Source of the DNA: Aquimarina muelleri DSM 19832
Lineage (GTDB): Bacteria > Bacteroidota > Bacteroidia > Flavobacteriales > Flavobacteriaceae
Direction of reading: 5' to 3'
NCBI RefSeq assembly: GCF_000430665.1
Contig: NZ_KE387190.1
Span: forward strand, 66,810-130,809
DNA: 64,000 nucleotides
In this document: positions 55,365-64,000 of the stretch, piece by piece
Layout: each line of letters begins with the position of its first letter
Numbering within the stretch: position 1 is the stretch's first letter
Program-made: the position numbers and the translations under genes
The notes under the pieces: model-generated
Told to the model about the DNA's origin: nothing
The model's database searches: none
The model's input: the letters and a program-made list of their open reading frames with translations, nothing else

Positions 55365-56456
55365 ATGAAGAGAGTACAGTCAGTCGATTTTTTAAGAGGC
55401 TTTACAGTAGTATTAATGATATTAGTGAATACACCTGGGGATTGGAACCATGTGTATTCGCTGTTATTACATGCCGATTGGAATGGTCTCACGTTGGCGG
55501 ATTTTGTATTTCCATTCTTTTTATTCATCGTTGGGATATCTATCTCTTTTGTGTATAAGAATAAAAAAGGAAAAGCAAACGCTTCTGTATATAGAAAGAT
55601 CTTTATTCGTAGTTTTAAATTAATTCTACTAGGATTGTTTCTTAATGTTTTTTTACCGTATTTCCCTTTTATTAAAATAGAATCTATGCGTATTCCAGGG
55701 GTTTTACAACGCATAGGAATTGTTTTCTGCATAGTTTCGATATTATATCTAAACCTTCATAAAAAGCAACTTCTTTATATTTCTTTTTTTATATTATTGG
55801 GGTATTGGATATGGCTAGCATATATTCCTTTACCAAATGGAAACCTCCCAACATTAGACAGAGGGGTTAATAATTGGGCTAACTATGTTGATTTTTTATT
55901 ACTAAAAGGAAATATATGGCAACCTGATTATGATCCAGAAGGGATACTCAGTACTTTACCATCAATAGTAACGGTATTAATAGGGGTTTTTGTTGGTGAA
56001 ATTTTAGTGAGTAAAATAAAACAAAAACTTATTTTACTAACGATAATAAGTATGTGTTTACTTGTTACAGGGTATGTATGGGATGTGTTTTTTCCTATAA
56101 ATAAAGCATTGTGGAGTAGTAGTTTTGTATTAGTTACATCTGGTTATGCAACATTATTTTTAGTAATATTTCATTATCTAATGGATGATAGGGAATATGA
56201 CTTTGGAAACCTATTTAAGTACGTAGGAGCTAATGCGATTGTTATTTATTTTTTATCCATGGTATTTGCCCGATCCTTGTATTTAATTAAAATAAACTCT
56301 CAGACTTCAATACATCAATTTTTGTTCGAAACTTTTTTTGTTTACAAAGGAATTGCTATGCCACTATCTTCTCTTTTTTATGCGTTGATTGTTGTTGGTT
56401 TTTATATCCTTCTTGCTTACTTTTTGTATAAGAGAAAAATATTTATTAAAGTTTAA
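55365..56456 (+). CDS. NagX-like membrane protein (heparan-glucosaminide acetyltransferase-like, DUF5009)
   Basis: The 363-residue product has about ten TM helices. The N-terminus MKRVQSVDFLRGFTVVLMIL then LADFVFPFFLFIVGISISF matches the family of heparan-alpha-glucosaminide N-acetyltransferase and bacterial NagX. The FPFFLF(I/M)VG(I/V) motif is diagnostic, and the first-loop His (HADWNG) may be the active-site residue. NagX genes occur in GlcNAc catabolic loci, with an unclear role, possibly transport or acetyl transfer to amino sugars. Last gene of the + strand operon starting at 51772. Confidence 0.85.
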   Translation: MKRVQSVDFLRGFTVVLMILVNTPGDWNHVYSLLLHADWNGLTLADFVFPFFLFIVGISISFVYKNKKGKANASVYRKIFIRSFKLILLGLFLNVFLPYFPFIKIESMRIPGVLQRIGIVFCIVSILYLNLHKKQLLYISFFILLGYWIWLAYIPLPNGNLPTLDRGVNNWANYVDFLLLKGNIWQPDYDPEGILSTLPSIVTVLIGVFVGEILVSKIKQKLILLTIISMCLLVTGYVWDVFFPINKALWSSSFVLVTSGYATLFLVIFHYLMDDREYDFGNLFKYVGANAIVIYFLSMVFARSLYLIKINSQTSIHQFLFETFFVYKGIAMPLSSLFYALIVVGFYILLAYFLYKRKIFIKV

Positions 56457-56729
56457 AAATTTAATTACATATCAATAAATAGAATATTTAATTTTTAATA
56501 ATCTCTCTTACTTATATTGGATATTTTCGAGTAGAATTATCTTCATAGTAAAAATTAAAAATAGAAATTTTAGTTTTCGTTTATTCCTGCTTAAATGGTT
56601 TTTTGTACGTTAAAAAGTGTTATTCGTATATTTTATTTCTTTAAAGATACTTAAATACAGTACTTTATATCTTTAAATAAAATAACACATAAGAAACTAA
56701 CTATTTCTTTACACAAAATTGTCTTAACG

Positions 56730-59396
56730 ATGAAACACAAACTCTTTACTCCAAAAACCTATTTGGGTTTATGTAAGAAATCATGGCTACTTATATTTTC
56801 GGCGTTATTACTAGCTGTTAATTTAAGTTTCTCTAATTCTTATAAAATACATTCAAAAGCAAACACTTCTTTACATACTTATAAATCTACTGAAGTAGTA
56901 CCTCCTATACAGGTTAGTGACTTAATAAATAAAGATTTATGGAATACTTTGTTTCCTTATCGTTTTGGTGCTAAAAATACTGGAAATGGATGGGAACTAG
57001 ATCCAAAAGATGACTTTTACACATTTGATTCTTTTGTAGAAGCTATTAATCGAATGAGTAAAATTAAAGTAATTTTTGATAGAAGATGTGGTACTAATGC
57101 ATATCGAGTTACTCGTATTGATAAGACTACTGGGGTATCAAAACTTCTTAGAACTGATGTGGATTTTGATGCGCCCAGAAATGCAGAAAAAGAAATTATA
57201 ACAGAAGAAGTAGATTATGGTGCTTTTTTAGAAGAAGGAAATTTAGAAACAAGGAAAAGAGAAATTACCGCTTTTTTTGCAAATATTTCTCATGAAACCA
57301 CAGGAGGGTGGTCAACTGCTCCTGGTGGACAATTTTCATGGGGATTACATTTTCGTGAAGAACCTACAAATGCTTCTTATGCCTATCCAGATACAAACTA
57401 TCCTCCAACAGCAGGTAAATCTTATAAAGGAAGAGGACCAATACAATTATCTTATAATTATAATTATGGACCTGCTAGTGAATTTATATTTGGAGATAAA
57501 CAAATATTATTAGATAATCCAGAAAAAGTAATCGAAGATGCTGCTTTAGCTTTTCAAACAGCAATATGGTTCTGGATGACACCACAATATCCAAAACCAT
57601 CAGCTCATAATGTTATGGTAAACAAATGGATGCCAAATGATCTTGATAAAACAAAAAATAGAGTTCCTGGACTTGGTATGACTGTAAATATTATTAACGG
57701 AGGGGTAGAATGTGGACAAGGAACAGAGAAACCTCAGGTATTAGATAGAATAGGGTACTATCAAAGATTTACTAGTATTTATCAAATAGGAACAGATATG
57801 GATGGAGTTAACGATCTGTCTGACTGTGGTTGTAAGGATATGGCTAAATATGGAGGAGACTCTGCTGATTTAACCGCAGAACCATGTGCTCAGAAACCTA
57901 AAATTACGTTTACTTCTCCAAAAAATGATGAGTTAATTAAGCAACAAACGCTCTCTTCTGTTTCTGTTTCTTTAAATATAGATGAAAAAGACACAAAATT
58001 AGTTAGTATAACTACTTCTGTGGATAATCAAACTTTTAATGGAGTATCATTCAGTTGGACCCCATCTAGTTATGCGAGTCATGTTCTAACAACTAATGCG
58101 AAATTTGAAAATGGAACTACAGCGACTTCATCTATTAAAGTAGTTATTTGGGATGGTATAAATCTAGACTGTCAAGAAGTTGCGGACTGGAAAGAAACAA
58201 GAATATATCAACACAAAGATACTTTTGTAAAACACAAAAATAAAGTTTATAAAAATAAATGGTATGCAGCTAGTAGTAATATCCCAGGGATCGATGGTGT
58301 ATGGGAATTAGTTAAGGATTGTGAGGCTGTAGTAGGTAGCTCTCCTGTGATTTCATGGAATTCTCCATCTAATACTCAGGTTATTGAACAAATTGAACTT
58401 ACTCCAATTTCGTTAAGTGCACGAGCTACAGATGCAGATGGTACAGTGCAGTCTTTTAAGTTTATTTATAATAATACAGATATTGTAGCTACCTCTTCAG
58501 GGGATAGTTATTCTGCTAGTTTTACTCCAACACAGTTTGGTCAAGTAACCATAATAGCATCGGCTACAGATAATGATAATAAAACTTCAGAAAAATCTAT
58601 TTCTTTTACTGTAAAAGAGAAAATAACTGGGGGGAATAATATACCTCCAACAGTTTCGATTACCTCACCTAGCAACAATACCTCCTTTGAAGCAGGTAGT
58701 CCTGTAAATATAACTGCAAAAGCTTCAGATAGTGATGGTACGATTACTAAAGTAGAGTTTTTTAGTAATGGTAATAAAATAGGAGAAAACAATTCTAGTC
58801 CATATAGTTATACTATTACAAATACTATTACAGGGGATTATTCTTTAACAGCTAAAGCAACAGATGACAAAGGAGCAATATCTATATCTGCCGCAGTTCT
58901 AATTACTGTAACTAGTGGTGGAGGCAACGGTAACTGTACAAGTGTACAACAATACGTAGCAGGTACCTCTTATGGATTAAATGATGAGGTTGTAAATGAA
59001 GGAGGAAAATTTAGCTGCGATATACCAGGATGGTGTTCTTCTGCAGCTACATGGGCATATGCTCCAGGAACAGGGTCCTACTGGCAAATGGCTTGGACAA
59101 AAACAGGAGTTTGTAGCAAAAGTATTTCAGATATAAAAACAAAAGATTATTCTGTGTTTCCTACAGTAACAAAAGATATTGTAAATATTACAATAAATAC
59201 GAAAAACAGATCTTGGATAGGAATCGGTTTATATGATTTTTCAGGCAAATTATTGTATTCACAAACTTTTAGTGAATTACAAAAAAATACTGAAAAGTTA
59301 TTTTCTCAAGATGTATCTCATCTTAAAAACGGACTTTATATATTCAAAATTCAGATAGATAATACTATTTATCATGAAAAAATTCTAAAAAAATAA
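56730..59396 (+). CDS. GH19 chitinase with chitin-binding and Ig-like modules, T9SS-secreted
   Basis: The 888-residue product has a long signal peptide (to about SFSNS, residue 37), then a GH19 domain (about 60-365) with AFFANISHETTGGW (catalytic E189), WGLHFREE (second acid near 210) and YKGRGPIQLSYNYNYGPAS. Next come an Ig-like segment, a CBM5/12 module (ADWKETRIYQHKDTFVKHKN), two more Ig-like modules (SPVISWNSPSNTQVIEQI and PTVSITSPSNNTSFEAG), another chitin-binding-like module and a C-terminal T9SS type A sorting domain (VFPTVTKDIVNI to the end). GH19 in Bacteroidetes is less common than GH18. Secreted by type IX, it attacks solid chitin. Confidence 0.93.
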   Translation: MKHKLFTPKTYLGLCKKSWLLIFSALLLAVNLSFSNSYKIHSKANTSLHTYKSTEVVPPIQVSDLINKDLWNTLFPYRFGAKNTGNGWELDPKDDFYTFDSFVEAINRMSKIKVIFDRRCGTNAYRVTRIDKTTGVSKLLRTDVDFDAPRNAEKEIITEEVDYGAFLEEGNLETRKREITAFFANISHETTGGWSTAPGGQFSWGLHFREEPTNASYAYPDTNYPPTAGKSYKGRGPIQLSYNYNYGPASEFIFGDKQILLDNPEKVIEDAALAFQTAIWFWMTPQYPKPSAHNVMVNKWMPNDLDKTKNRVPGLGMTVNIINGGVECGQGTEKPQVLDRIGYYQRFTSIYQIGTDMDGVNDLSDCGCKDMAKYGGDSADLTAEPCAQKPKITFTSPKNDELIKQQTLSSVSVSLNIDEKDTKLVSITTSVDNQTFNGVSFSWTPSSYASHVLTTNAKFENGTTATSSIKVVIWDGINLDCQEVADWKETRIYQHKDTFVKHKNKVYKNKWYAASSNIPGIDGVWELVKDCEAVVGSSPVISWNSPSNTQVIEQIELTPISLSARATDADGTVQSFKFIYNNTDIVATSSGDSYSASFTPTQFGQVTIIASATDNDNKTSEKSISFTVKEKITGGNNIPPTVSITSPSNNTSFEAGSPVNITAKASDSDGTITKVEFFSNGNKIGENNSSPYSYTITNTITGDYSLTAKATDDKGAISISAAVLITVTSGGGNGNCTSVQQYVAGTSYGLNDEVVNEGGKFSCDIPGWCSSAATWAYAPGTGSYWQMAWTKTGVCSKSISDIKTKDYSVFPTVTKDIVNITINTKNRSWIGIGLYDFSGKLLYSQTFSELQKNTEKLFSQDVSHLKNGLYIFKIQIDNTIYHEKILKK

Positions 59397-59420
59397 ATAA
59401 TCCTCTTTTAAAACTTATAT

Positions 59421-59455
59421 AGGGTAGTCTTAAAATAATATAATTAGACTACTCT
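59421..59455 (+). terminator. Hairpin after the GH19 gene
   Basis: GTAGTCT (59424-59430) pairs with AGACTAC (59446-59452), extended by further pairs to 59421/59455. Only a short T-run follows; transcription may continue into the GH18 gene. Confidence 0.45.
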
Positions 59456-59502
59456 AGATAGGTAGTTTTATAAAATCAAAAAAATAATTAATTACACAAA
59501 TC

Positions 59503-62097
59503 ATGAAAAAAATTTATATCTTTTTTAGTATGCTTTTTTGTGCACTGTTGACACAGGCACAATATAATTTTCCAGCCTGTTCTCCAGCTTGGGATGTAAG
59601 CCAAGTTCCTTATACACAAGGACAAGAAGTTTCTGTCAACGGTATTAATTATCGTTGTAAATATTATACCAGTGATGCTCCAGGAGCGGGTTCATGGCAG
59701 TTAATAGGCCCTTGTGGTGATGGTGGATTAGGGCCTGATTATTCAGGAAAACAAAGAATTATAGGGTATTTGCCTACATGGGTGGCGGATTATGATATCA
59801 AAAATAAGTTCAAGCCAGAGGTGGTAACTAACTTAAACATTTCTTTTTTAATGTTTAAACAGAATAACAATGATTATAACAGTACAGATTTTGCTTCTAT
59901 ATCTTTTGATGAATTTCAGGCTAGAAAAGTAGATTCTGTTCTTAATGATTTAGGAGTTCTTCAAAAGGCTAGGGCTAAAGGAGTAAAAGTAGCAGTTGCT
60001 CTTGGTGGAGCTACCGATTATGCGTTTATATGGTTAATGGACAAATATCATAATGATGATGCTAAATTAGAACAAGTGGCTACTTTAATTGCTAATTATG
60101 TTATTCAAAACAATTTGGATGGTATTGATTTGGATATGGAATGCTGGTGGGCTGATCCTGCTATTAGCGGAACATCAGATCAAGGAGGAAGAGTAAGAGG
60201 AAGTAAATGGGGAGATAGCGATCAAGGTCCTCACCCAGCAGGAATAGGTTTAACCAAATTAAGTAAAAAATTAAGAGCAAAACTTCCTAATAAATTAATA
60301 ACAGCAGCTGTTTTTGGAACCTCATGGTATGGTAATAATTATGATGATGGTATTGCAGATTATATGGATTGGATAGGGCTTATGTCTTATGATTTCACAG
60401 GATCTTGGGATAAATCTCCAGAAGGGCCACATTCTTCTTTATATAAGGTAGAACAAGGAACTTATACAGGGCAGACAGCAGATAATCCTATTTATTCTGC
60501 GCAAGATGCATTAGAGTATTGGATGGGGTTTGCTCCTCCAGCTTGGAATCACTCAGGTGGTTTTAAAGTGCCAAAATCAAAATTAGTTTTTGGATTACCA
60601 GTGTATGGATACGATTTTTCTGAAAAAAAACCTAATGGAGGTAACGGAGCTAAATTTGTACCTTATAAAGATATTGTAAAAGATTTTCCTAATGCAGCTA
60701 CAAGTTATGATGCTAAAGACCCTAAAAAACTAAGAGGATTTATAGGAGAAAACGGAAAGAAAATTTATTATAATACTCCAAAATTAGCAGGAGAAAAAAT
60801 AAAATATTCTAAGCAGTATGGACATCAAGGATTGATATTATGGGAGCTTACTCAAGATACCGATTACAACGAGTCTTCTAGTATTCTGAAAGCTGTAAAT
60901 GTAGCTGCTGGAAACGGTACCCCTATAAATAGTACCCCTGTGATTACTTGGGAAACCCCTACTAATAATCAGATAATTGAAATGACAACGTTTGCTAACG
61001 TTGCTTTAAAAGCAAAAGCGACAGATAGTGATGGTACAGTAACTTCATTTGTTTTTAAACATAATAATACAGAGATTGTAGCAACTAAGAATGGAGACTA
61101 CTATACTGCTAATTTCTTACCTAATACTTTTGGACAGGTAATTATTATAGCATCTGCTACAGATAATAAAAATGATACATCAGAGCAATTAATTTCTTTT
61201 ACTATAAAAGAAAAGGGAGCTAATACAGCTCCGGTGATTACTCAAGTAGTACCACAAGGAACTATAGAATTACCTGTTTTAGCCCCTATAAATATTAAGG
61301 CTACTATAACAGATGATGTACAAGTAAATTCTGTAGAGTTCATTATTAATAATGTAAGTGTTACTCCGACAATAGTAGCTAATACCAATGTGTATACTAC
61401 AGATTGGCTACCACAAACATTTGGAACTGTTACTCTAAATATCGTTGCAAAGGATAATCAGGGATTAGTTTCAGAAGAATTAATATCGTTTACTGTGGTC
61501 GAAAAAACCGGAGGAGGTTGTGAAGGAATACCTCAATGGGATTCAACACAAACCTATTCTTCTGCTACAGAAGTGAGTTATCAAGGAGCAGTTTATCGTA
61601 ATAAATGGTGGACTCAAAACGAAACTCCAGGAAGTAGTGATGTTTGGCAGTTTGTAAGAGATTGTAACGGTGGAGGTAATGGAAGTACTTGTACTGCACC
61701 TTTATGGTCTGTTTCTATAGCATATAATGCAGGGGATAAAGCAACGTACCAAAACAAAATATATAGTGCTAAATGGTGGATTAAAGGAGAAACTCCTGAT
61801 ACTTCTTCGGCATGGGGTTACTTATCTGATTGTACAACATCAAATAGTTCAGTAATAATTTCTACAGTAGCAAAAGATCAGATTGAACTTAAGATAAAAG
61901 CTTCTGAGCCAGCAACGATGACAGTAGAATTATATGATTTTTCAGGTAAAAAACTTCAAAATCTATCTTTAGATAGACTAATAGATAGTGGAGTTAATAC
62001 GGTTAATCAAGACGTGTCTGGTTTAAATAAAGGAATATATATCTATAAAATAATCATAGATAACAAAGTACATACCAAGAAAATAATCAAAATTTAA
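59503..62097 (+). CDS. GH18 chitinase with several chitin-binding modules, T9SS-secreted
   Basis: The 864-residue product has a signal peptide (to QAQ, residue 20), an N-terminal CBM5/12 module (CSPAWDVSQVPYTQGQEVSV to IGPC), and a GH18 domain (about 84-465) with NNLDGIDLDMECWW (full D-x-x-D-x-D-x-E set D206, D209, D211, E213). Then come two Ig-like modules (VITWETPTNNQIIEM; VITQVVPQGTIELPV), two CBM5/12 modules (IPQWDSTQTYSSATEVSYQG; APLWSVSIAYNAGDKATYQN) and a T9SS type A sorting domain ending KKIIKI. It is 106 bases after the GH19 gene on the same strand, so the two form a secreted pair. The 20-residue insert after the catalytic Glu (GTSDQGGRVRGSKWGDSDQG) is typical of the large bacterial GH18 group. 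Confidence 0.94.
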   Translation: MKKIYIFFSMLFCALLTQAQYNFPACSPAWDVSQVPYTQGQEVSVNGINYRCKYYTSDAPGAGSWQLIGPCGDGGLGPDYSGKQRIIGYLPTWVADYDIKNKFKPEVVTNLNISFLMFKQNNNDYNSTDFASISFDEFQARKVDSVLNDLGVLQKARAKGVKVAVALGGATDYAFIWLMDKYHNDDAKLEQVATLIANYVIQNNLDGIDLDMECWWADPAISGTSDQGGRVRGSKWGDSDQGPHPAGIGLTKLSKKLRAKLPNKLITAAVFGTSWYGNNYDDGIADYMDWIGLMSYDFTGSWDKSPEGPHSSLYKVEQGTYTGQTADNPIYSAQDALEYWMGFAPPAWNHSGGFKVPKSKLVFGLPVYGYDFSEKKPNGGNGAKFVPYKDIVKDFPNAATSYDAKDPKKLRGFIGENGKKIYYNTPKLAGEKIKYSKQYGHQGLILWELTQDTDYNESSSILKAVNVAAGNGTPINSTPVITWETPTNNQIIEMTTFANVALKAKATDSDGTVTSFVFKHNNTEIVATKNGDYYTANFLPNTFGQVIIIASATDNKNDTSEQLISFTIKEKGANTAPVITQVVPQGTIELPVLAPINIKATITDDVQVNSVEFIINNVSVTPTIVANTNVYTTDWLPQTFGTVTLNIVAKDNQGLVSEELISFTVVEKTGGGCEGIPQWDSTQTYSSATEVSYQGAVYRNKWWTQNETPGSSDVWQFVRDCNGGGNGSTCTAPLWSVSIAYNAGDKATYQNKIYSAKWWIKGETPDTSSAWGYLSDCTTSNSSVIISTVAKDQIELKIKASEPATMTVELYDFSGKKLQNLSLDRLIDSGVNTVNQDVSGLNKGIYIYKIIIDNKVHTKKIIKI

Positions 62098-62105
62098 TAA
62101 TCAAA

Positions 62106-62170
62106 TCGCAACTAAATTTTTGCTTCAGGATACGAGGAGGGGGTCTTGAAGTAAAAAATTTAGTTAGCGA
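62106..62170 (+). terminator. Long hairpin after the GH18 gene
   Basis: TCGCAACTAAATTTTTGCTTCA (two words, 62106-62127) is mirrored by TGAAGTAAAAAATTTAGTTAGCGA (62147-62170) with two interruptions, followed by TTTTAATTT. It lies 8 bases after the stop and looks like a rho-independent terminator with an oversized loop. Confidence 0.65.
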
Positions 62171-62245
62171 TTTTAATTTAGTTATATAAAAAAACTAATA
62201 AACGACCCAAAATTAAGTAATGTTTAATTTTTTAAAATCAAAATA

Positions 62246-62635
62246 ATGAAAACAATCGTCAATTATTTAGGATTAGCTATAATGCTATTACTTATTGTAA
62301 CTTCATCTGAATTACAGCGCATTGAAAATTTTGATTCCTCTAGTAGTAATATAATAGAAGTTAATCTAAGTAAAGATTTTGGTTCGACTAATAATGTTAA
62401 TTTACAACCAATTGGTTCCAATGAATTTATTCAATATTCATGGTCAGAGGATTATGAAGTTTTGGGTAAACCTATATCCCTCTCAGGATTAAATCTAGTT
62501 TTAAATGAATTAACAGACTTTAATGATTTTGTAACTAATGCACCTTTATATATTACAGTCTCTAGTAGTATGAAGAAAGTTGATATAAAGTATCTATTCA
62601 AGAACTCTCTATCAACAGAAGCATTTTTTATATAA
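62246..62635 (+). CDS. Small hypothetical exported protein
   Basis: The 129-residue product has one N-terminal hydrophobic segment (VNYLGLAIMLLLIVTSSEL) without a lipobox and a mature part with no motif I recognise. It lies 148 bases after the GH18 gene behind a terminator-like hairpin. It may be periplasmic; nothing ties it firmly to chitin use beyond position. The start ATG at 62246 is preceded by AAAATCAAAATA. Confidence 0.5.
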   Translation: MKTIVNYLGLAIMLLLIVTSSELQRIENFDSSSSNIIEVNLSKDFGSTNNVNLQPIGSNEFIQYSWSEDYEVLGKPISLSGLNLVLNELTDFNDFVTNAPLYITVSSSMKKVDIKYLFKNSLSTEAFFI

Positions 62636-62763
62636 GAAAGGATGTTTGATTTATTGAATAATAAAAATGAAGATCTGATAACGAGATATGGAATCAGAAG
62701 ATACACCAACTAATTTGTTTGTTATGTTTAGAATAATCTACCACTGTGATTATTTGTTTTAAG

Positions 62764-62791
62764 AAAAGATCTGGGATTTCCCAGATCTTTT
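62764..62791. terminator. Bidirectional terminator
   Basis: AAAAGATCTGGGA (62764-62776) pairs perfectly with TCCCAGATCTTTT (62779-62791) over a 2-nt loop. It lies between the convergent small gene and the LytTR regulator gene, 11 bases from the stop of the latter. Confidence 0.85.
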
Positions 62792-62801
62792 TGTTTTTAA
62801 A

Positions 62802-63533
62802 TTAGAATATAGAGGTTACGCCATTTATAATAATATCCTTAGCTTCTTTAATATAGTTTCTTCCCATAGGAATTAAATTGCCATTTATCTCAATATTATT
62901 TTTATTTATAGCTTCTACTTTATGGATAGCGATGGTGTAAGATCGGTGAATTCGTATAAAAAGATAGCTAGGTAATAATTTAGTTATTGCAGCTAGATTA
63001 TAGTGAGTCACATAATCTCCATATTTTGTTTTTACAATAACATAATCTTTTAGACTCTCAATATAAAGAATATCGTCATAGTAGATTTTGATCATTTTCT
63101 TATTCACTTTTATAAAAATATGGTCTTCGGGTTCTGTTTGACTTTCCGAAATATTCATTGTGTTTTTAGAAATATTAAACATCCTAGATACTTTATGTAG
63201 GGATTTCACTAATCGTTTTATATAAACTGGCTTTACTAAATAATCTAATACACCTAGTTCAAAACCTTCTACAGCATAATCTTTACAAGAAGAAATTATA
63301 ATAACCATAGGAGGAGATGCATGTAAACCTTTTATAAAATCAATACCATTAAGAATAGGCATGCAAATATCTACAAAAACTAAATCAACAGTGTTTTTGT
63401 GAATAAAATCAAAAGCGTCTACTGCATTATTGCAAATAGAAATAATTTCAAAATCATCAAAATAATCTAAGTGTTTTTTTAAAATTTGAATAGATAAAAG
63501 ATCGTCATCAACTAATAAACATTTTATTTTCAT
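62802..63533 (-). CDS. Orphan LytTR-family response regulator
   Basis: The 243-residue product is a paralog of the regulator at 52791: receiver domain with D55 in LVFVDICMP and LVKP, then LytTR domain with MIKIYYDDILYIESLKDYVIV, FIRIHRSYTIAIHKV and IPMGRNY. The two share long identical words over their whole length. No kinase gene adjoins it in the window. It may answer to the kinase at 51772 or to one elsewhere, and probably acts on the chitin locus it borders. Confidence 0.92.
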   Translation of the reverse strand: MKIKCLLVDDDLLSIQILKKHLDYFDDFEIISICNNAVDAFDFIHKNTVDLVFVDICMPILNGIDFIKGLHASPPMVIIISSCKDYAVEGFELGVLDYLVKPVYIKRLVKSLHKVSRMFNISKNTMNISESQTEPEDHIFIKVNKKMIKIYYDDILYIESLKDYVIVKTKYGDYVTHYNLAAITKLLPSYLFIRIHRSYTIAIHKVEAINKNNIEINGNLIPMGRNYIKEAKDIIINGVTSIF

Positions 63534-63723
63534 TACATAGCAATTTAAAAATATAGCAAGAATGGATTAGGATCACTACATGCTATTAATATGTAGGTTT
63601 TTGTTAGTAAGTCTAACCTTATTTATTCTTTTTTATTGTCTTTTTTCAATCCTGTCCTAAATAAATTTGTATCATAAAAATTTTAGCCATTTTACATACC
63701 TATCGCTATATTTAAGTAAATAT

Positions 63724-64000
63724 TCAAAAAAGAACCCCTTGTATATATTGATTTGGCGGAGGTTGCTTTTTCTGAAACGGATTGTCGAGCCATTTATGGA
63801 GGTTAACCTTTACAAAAAGGTTAAGTCTTATGAAGGCTACTAAATTAGACAAGTACCAAGGATGTTTTGCTTGTGTTTTTAACGCTTTTAAGATAAGAAT
63901 TGTGATCAGAGCAGTCCAAATTTGTATCATCACGGCATTTTGGGTAGTTCCGATAAAAGATTTAATATGTAGTTGTTGCTTTATATCTCTAAAAAATATT
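63724..64000 (-). mobile_element. IS4-family transposase, C-terminal part (gene continues beyond window)
   Basis: The minus-strand frame stays open to the window edge and reads IFFRDIKQQLHIKSFIGTTQ, NAVMIQIWTALITILILKAL and later LSNLVAFIRLNLF and LHKWLDNPF before the stop at 63724. The order K-x-F-x-G-T-(T/S)-x-N-A-V-x-x-Q-I-W-x-A-L is the C-terminal signature of IS4-type DDE transposases; the last catalytic Glu would lie just outside. The ATG at 63931-63933 is internal, not the start. The IS end should lie between 63540 and 63720, but its inverted repeat cannot be recognised without the other end. Confidence 0.85.

Noticed and set aside
1..64000. tRNA, rRNA, riboswitch or replication origin
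   Set aside because: I saw no cloverleaf, rRNA core sequence, known aptamer core or DnaA-box cluster; a covariance-model scan would be needed to exclude weak cases.

Overview
The window looks like a chromosome segment of a marine, chitin-degrading member of the Flavobacteriaceae (Bacteroidota), of the Aquimarina type. The signs are low GC, SusC/SusD and TonB-dependent receptor genes, type IX secretion C-terminal sorting domains, LytTR two-component regulators, many lipoproteins with the SC/GC lipobox, and a Bacteroidetes-style type VI secretion tube protein. The genus is inferred; no rRNA gene is present to confirm it.

Layout. 1-6263: end of a small Cys-rich protein gene, a lipoprotein, a siderophore-type TonB-dependent receptor and a long beta-helix-like protein. 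6391-19276: a class I lanthipeptide cluster. A Fur/Zur-family regulator is divergent from a three-gene operon (large LanB, small LanB elimination subunit, LanC-like cyclase with a C-terminal extension). Converging on it are a pinensin-like precursor peptide, a TonB-dependent receptor, two ABC permeases, their ATPase and a small His/Cys membrane protein. Three copies of a palindrome of the form TGCAAC-N3-GTTGCA sit ahead of the regulator/LanB genes, the precursor and the small His/Cys gene, and nowhere else that I found. The LanC homolog has lost all three zinc ligands. I infer a metal-starvation (probably zinc) regulon that makes a metal-binding lanthipeptide, a candidate RiPP metallophore.

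19500-39160: accessory region. It holds a large FG-GAP/UnbV lipoprotein, a 1.2-kb non-coding stretch with strong inverted repeats, an astacin protease, a frameshifted GlsB/YeaQ/YmgE gene, a TssD (Hcp) protein with an effector-like partner separated from it by one in-frame stop codon, small membrane and candidate immunity genes, lipoproteins, an AraC-type regulator, a phosphatidylserine-decarboxylase-like enzyme, a phased CCCCG repeat array, and IS remnants.

39602-63533: a chitin utilization locus. GH18 and GH19 chitinases with chitin-binding and Ig-like modules cut chitin outside the cell. SusC/SusD import oligosaccharides and a GH20 hexosaminidase releases GlcNAc. An SSS symporter and a NagX-like membrane protein act at the inner membrane. 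A BadF-type kinase makes GlcNAc-6-P, and a NagB protein fused to a PIG-L deacetylase domain could feed fructose-6-P to glycolysis. A LytS-type kinase/LytTR pair is divergent from susC, and a paralogous orphan LytTR regulator closes the locus. The window ends inside an IS4-family transposase gene (63724-64000).
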